Of a stretch of DNA of 64,000 nt, positions 63,154 through 64,000 are shown one piece after another. The stretch is taken from contig NZ_QVMJ01000004.1 in assembly GCF_010500955.1 (NCBI RefSeq), positions 231,135 to 295,134 of the forward strand. Reading direction: 5' to 3'. Below the pieces are notes generated by a model that ran no database searches, was not told the origin of the DNA, and saw nothing but the letters and a program-made list of their open reading frames with translations. A program made the position numbers and the translations under genes. Positions within the stretch are counted from its first letter, which is position 1. Each line of letters opens with the position of its first letter. The stretch comes from Bacteroides sp. 519 (GTDB lineage Bacteria; Bacteroidota; Bacteroidia; Bacteroidales; Bacteroidaceae).

Positions 63154-63175
63154 AGAATGTCTCACTCTTCTTTTT

Positions 63176-63269
63176 ACAGACAAGCAGTAGCTTGTCTGTG
63201 TCCCTTGATACTTTATGTCTTATCTTAGATTATTAACATCCTGGCAGATAAAAGATCTGTTGGGATGTT
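63176..63269 (+). terminator. Perfect hairpin followed by direct-repeat copy 2
   Basis: ACAGACAAGC (63176-63185) and GCTTGTCTGT (63190-63199) pair perfectly around AGTA. The TATGTCTT-AACATC-CAGAT-GGGATGTT element at 63214-63269 then repeats the one at 61727-61790. It closes the cargo before the M15 gene. Confidence 0.7.
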
Positions 63270-63293
63270 CTCCCTTACTTAATTATAAATCAA

Positions 63294-63692
63294 ATGACCC
63301 ACTTCACCCTCCCGGAACTCTGTCGCAGCGCTACAGCCCGGAAATACAAAATAAACAACGAATGTTCCCTCGACCACATTCAAAAACTAACCTCTTTAGT
63401 AACCAATGTACTTGATCCGCTTCGCGAGGCTTGGGGCAAACCCATATATGTAAACAGTGGATATCGATCGGCTGCATTAAACAGGAAATTGAAAGGAGCA
63501 CCAAACTCGCAGCACTTAACCGGCGAAGCTGCCGATATTACTACCGGAAGCATAGCGGGTAATAAACAACTGTTTGAACTGGTGCAAGCGTTGAATCTTC
63601 CGTTTGATCAACTGATTGACGAGAAAGGATTCAGGTGGGTACATGTTAGTCATCGGGAAAAGAGGAATCGGGGGCAAGTGTTGAGGAAGTGA
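63294..63692 (+). CDS. M15 family D-Ala-D-Ala carboxypeptidase / endolysin-like peptidase
   Basis: 132 residues. Peptidase_M15_3 pattern: FTLPELCRSATARKYKINNE, PIYVNSGYRSAALNRKLKGA, PNSQHLTGEAADI (zinc His and Asp) and FRWVHVSHREKRNRGQV (catalytic and zinc His). No signal peptide, as for phage endolysins. In Bacteroidales an amidase or peptidase of this type normally directly follows smalltalk; here the Rhs cargo intervenes. Confidence 0.92.
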   Translation: MTHFTLPELCRSATARKYKINNECSLDHIQKLTSLVTNVLDPLREAWGKPIYVNSGYRSAALNRKLKGAPNSQHLTGEAADITTGSIAGNKQLFELVQALNLPFDQLIDEKGFRWVHVSHREKRNRGQVLRK

Positions 63693-63705
63693 GGGAAAGT
63701 TTCGT

Positions 63706-63713
63706 TATCTTTG
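63706..63713 (+). promoter_or_regulatory. -7 box for the terminal lipoprotein gene
   Basis: TATCTTTG matches TAnnTTTG, with GTTG at 63680-63683, 22 bp upstream, as a poor -33 box. The ATG at 63767 is 53 bp further on. Confidence 0.5.
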
Positions 63714-63766
63714 CCTAAGTCGCTTGTAATTAATGGAGTAACGCATACATATAGGTCGCAAGTATT

Positions 63767-64000
63767 ATGAAAAAAAACATGTTATTATTAATCGTTTTAT
63801 TATTTTTAAGCTGTTCTTCATCAAAGAATACAAAAATGATAGTGAAGTATAGCCAAAAAGAAGATGTTATCTCTCTTGTTATATCAGACTTTATAAAGAC
63901 ATGTAGATTGTATAAAGAAGATTCTGTTTTTTTTATTTCTTTTCTTGATACTGTGCATGGGTTAACTCTAAAAAGAACAGAAAACACTTATGTATGGGTT
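63767..64000 (+). CDS. Predicted lipoprotein, N-terminal part (partial)
   Basis: 78 codons up to the window edge: MKKNMLLLIVLLFLSCSSSK with lipobox LFLSC, then a charged region (YSQKEDVISLVISDFIKTCR, EDSVFFISFLDTVHGL). The gene continues outside. Not recognised. Sequence is AT-rich like the cargo genes, so it may be a late-acquired member of the module. Confidence 0.7.
   Translation, partial: MKKNMLLLIVLLFLSCSSSKNTKMIVKYSQKEDVISLVISDFIKTCRLYKEDSVFFISFLDTVHGLTLKRTENTYVWV

Noticed and set aside
49601..63692. Intact prophage or conjugative element
   Set aside because: Repressor and replication genes are present, but no capsid, portal, terminase, tail, integrase, relaxase or tra gene was seen, and no attachment-site duplication was found.

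Overview
The window is a 64 kb piece of a Bacteroidales (Bacteroidota) chromosome. This rests on lineage markers seen in the sequence. They include promoters of the TTTG-N19-21-TAnnTTTG type, the smalltalk / DUF4248 / HU-HIG / M15 peptidase gene set, a Bacteroides-type hexokinase, a PG1098-like methyltransferase, a TGS-uridine kinase fusion, a ResB-CcsA fusion and an SCACT-like CoA-transferase. The genus cannot be fixed from sequence alone. No rRNA, tRNA, transposase or CRISPR array was seen.

Layout. 1-6.2 kb: minus-strand genes (5' end of parE, a GNAT-like protein, a Na+/Ca2+ antiporter, two tandem erythromycin-esterase homologues). 6.9-16.2 kb: hexokinase, PG1098-like methyltransferase, secreted M28 peptidase, LD-carboxypeptidase, ptb-buk (butyryl-CoA to butyrate plus ATP) and a GH2 beta-mannosidase. 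16.3-19.5 kb: small lipoproteins and hypotheticals, three of them preceded by related structured leader regions. 19.5-23.5 kb: repeat-rich DNA with a relic of an HU gene, a WYL regulator, an HTH-like protein and an LRR protein. 23.5-35 kb: Ser/Thr kinase, CoA-transferase, miaB, a three-gene cassette with an ATP-dependent ligase, nucleoside kinase, phosphate transporter, rubredoxin. 35-41 kb: Ca2+-type P-ATPase, HAD phosphatase, ribF, VanX-like dipeptidase and a DUF3791/DUF3990 toxin-antitoxin-like pair. 41-49.6 kb: ResB-CcsA cytochrome c maturation protein, two Tat-targeted sugar enzymes, a four-heme NapC-type cytochrome fused to a SUMF1 domain, and nadB.

49.6-64 kb is the accessory region: an S24 repressor divergent from a DUF4373 replication-type gene, a zinc-finger/Toprim/DnaB-like primase-helicase, DUF4248, HU and smalltalk, ending with an M15 peptidase. 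Between smalltalk and the peptidase sits about 8 kb of Rhs polymorphic-toxin cargo. The cargo holds a 1969-residue secreted SpvB/FG-GAP/YD-repeat protein with an unrecognised C-terminal tip, an overlapping membrane-protein gene that is the likely immunity gene, a frameshifted remnant of another tip, a DUF1493 immunity gene and one more immunity-like gene.

Intergenic DNA carries many long inverted repeats whose arms differ in sequence but whose loops often share an 8-mer core (CCATGCGG or its complement), three tandem arrays with about 22 bp period, and 10-bp iteron-like arrays before the HU gene and the HU relic. The strongest candidates for undescribed biology are the covarying leader RNA family (16.6-19.5 kb), the Rhs cargo inside the HU-smalltalk-M15 module, the ligase cassette (28.4-31.2 kb) and the shared-core inverted repeats.
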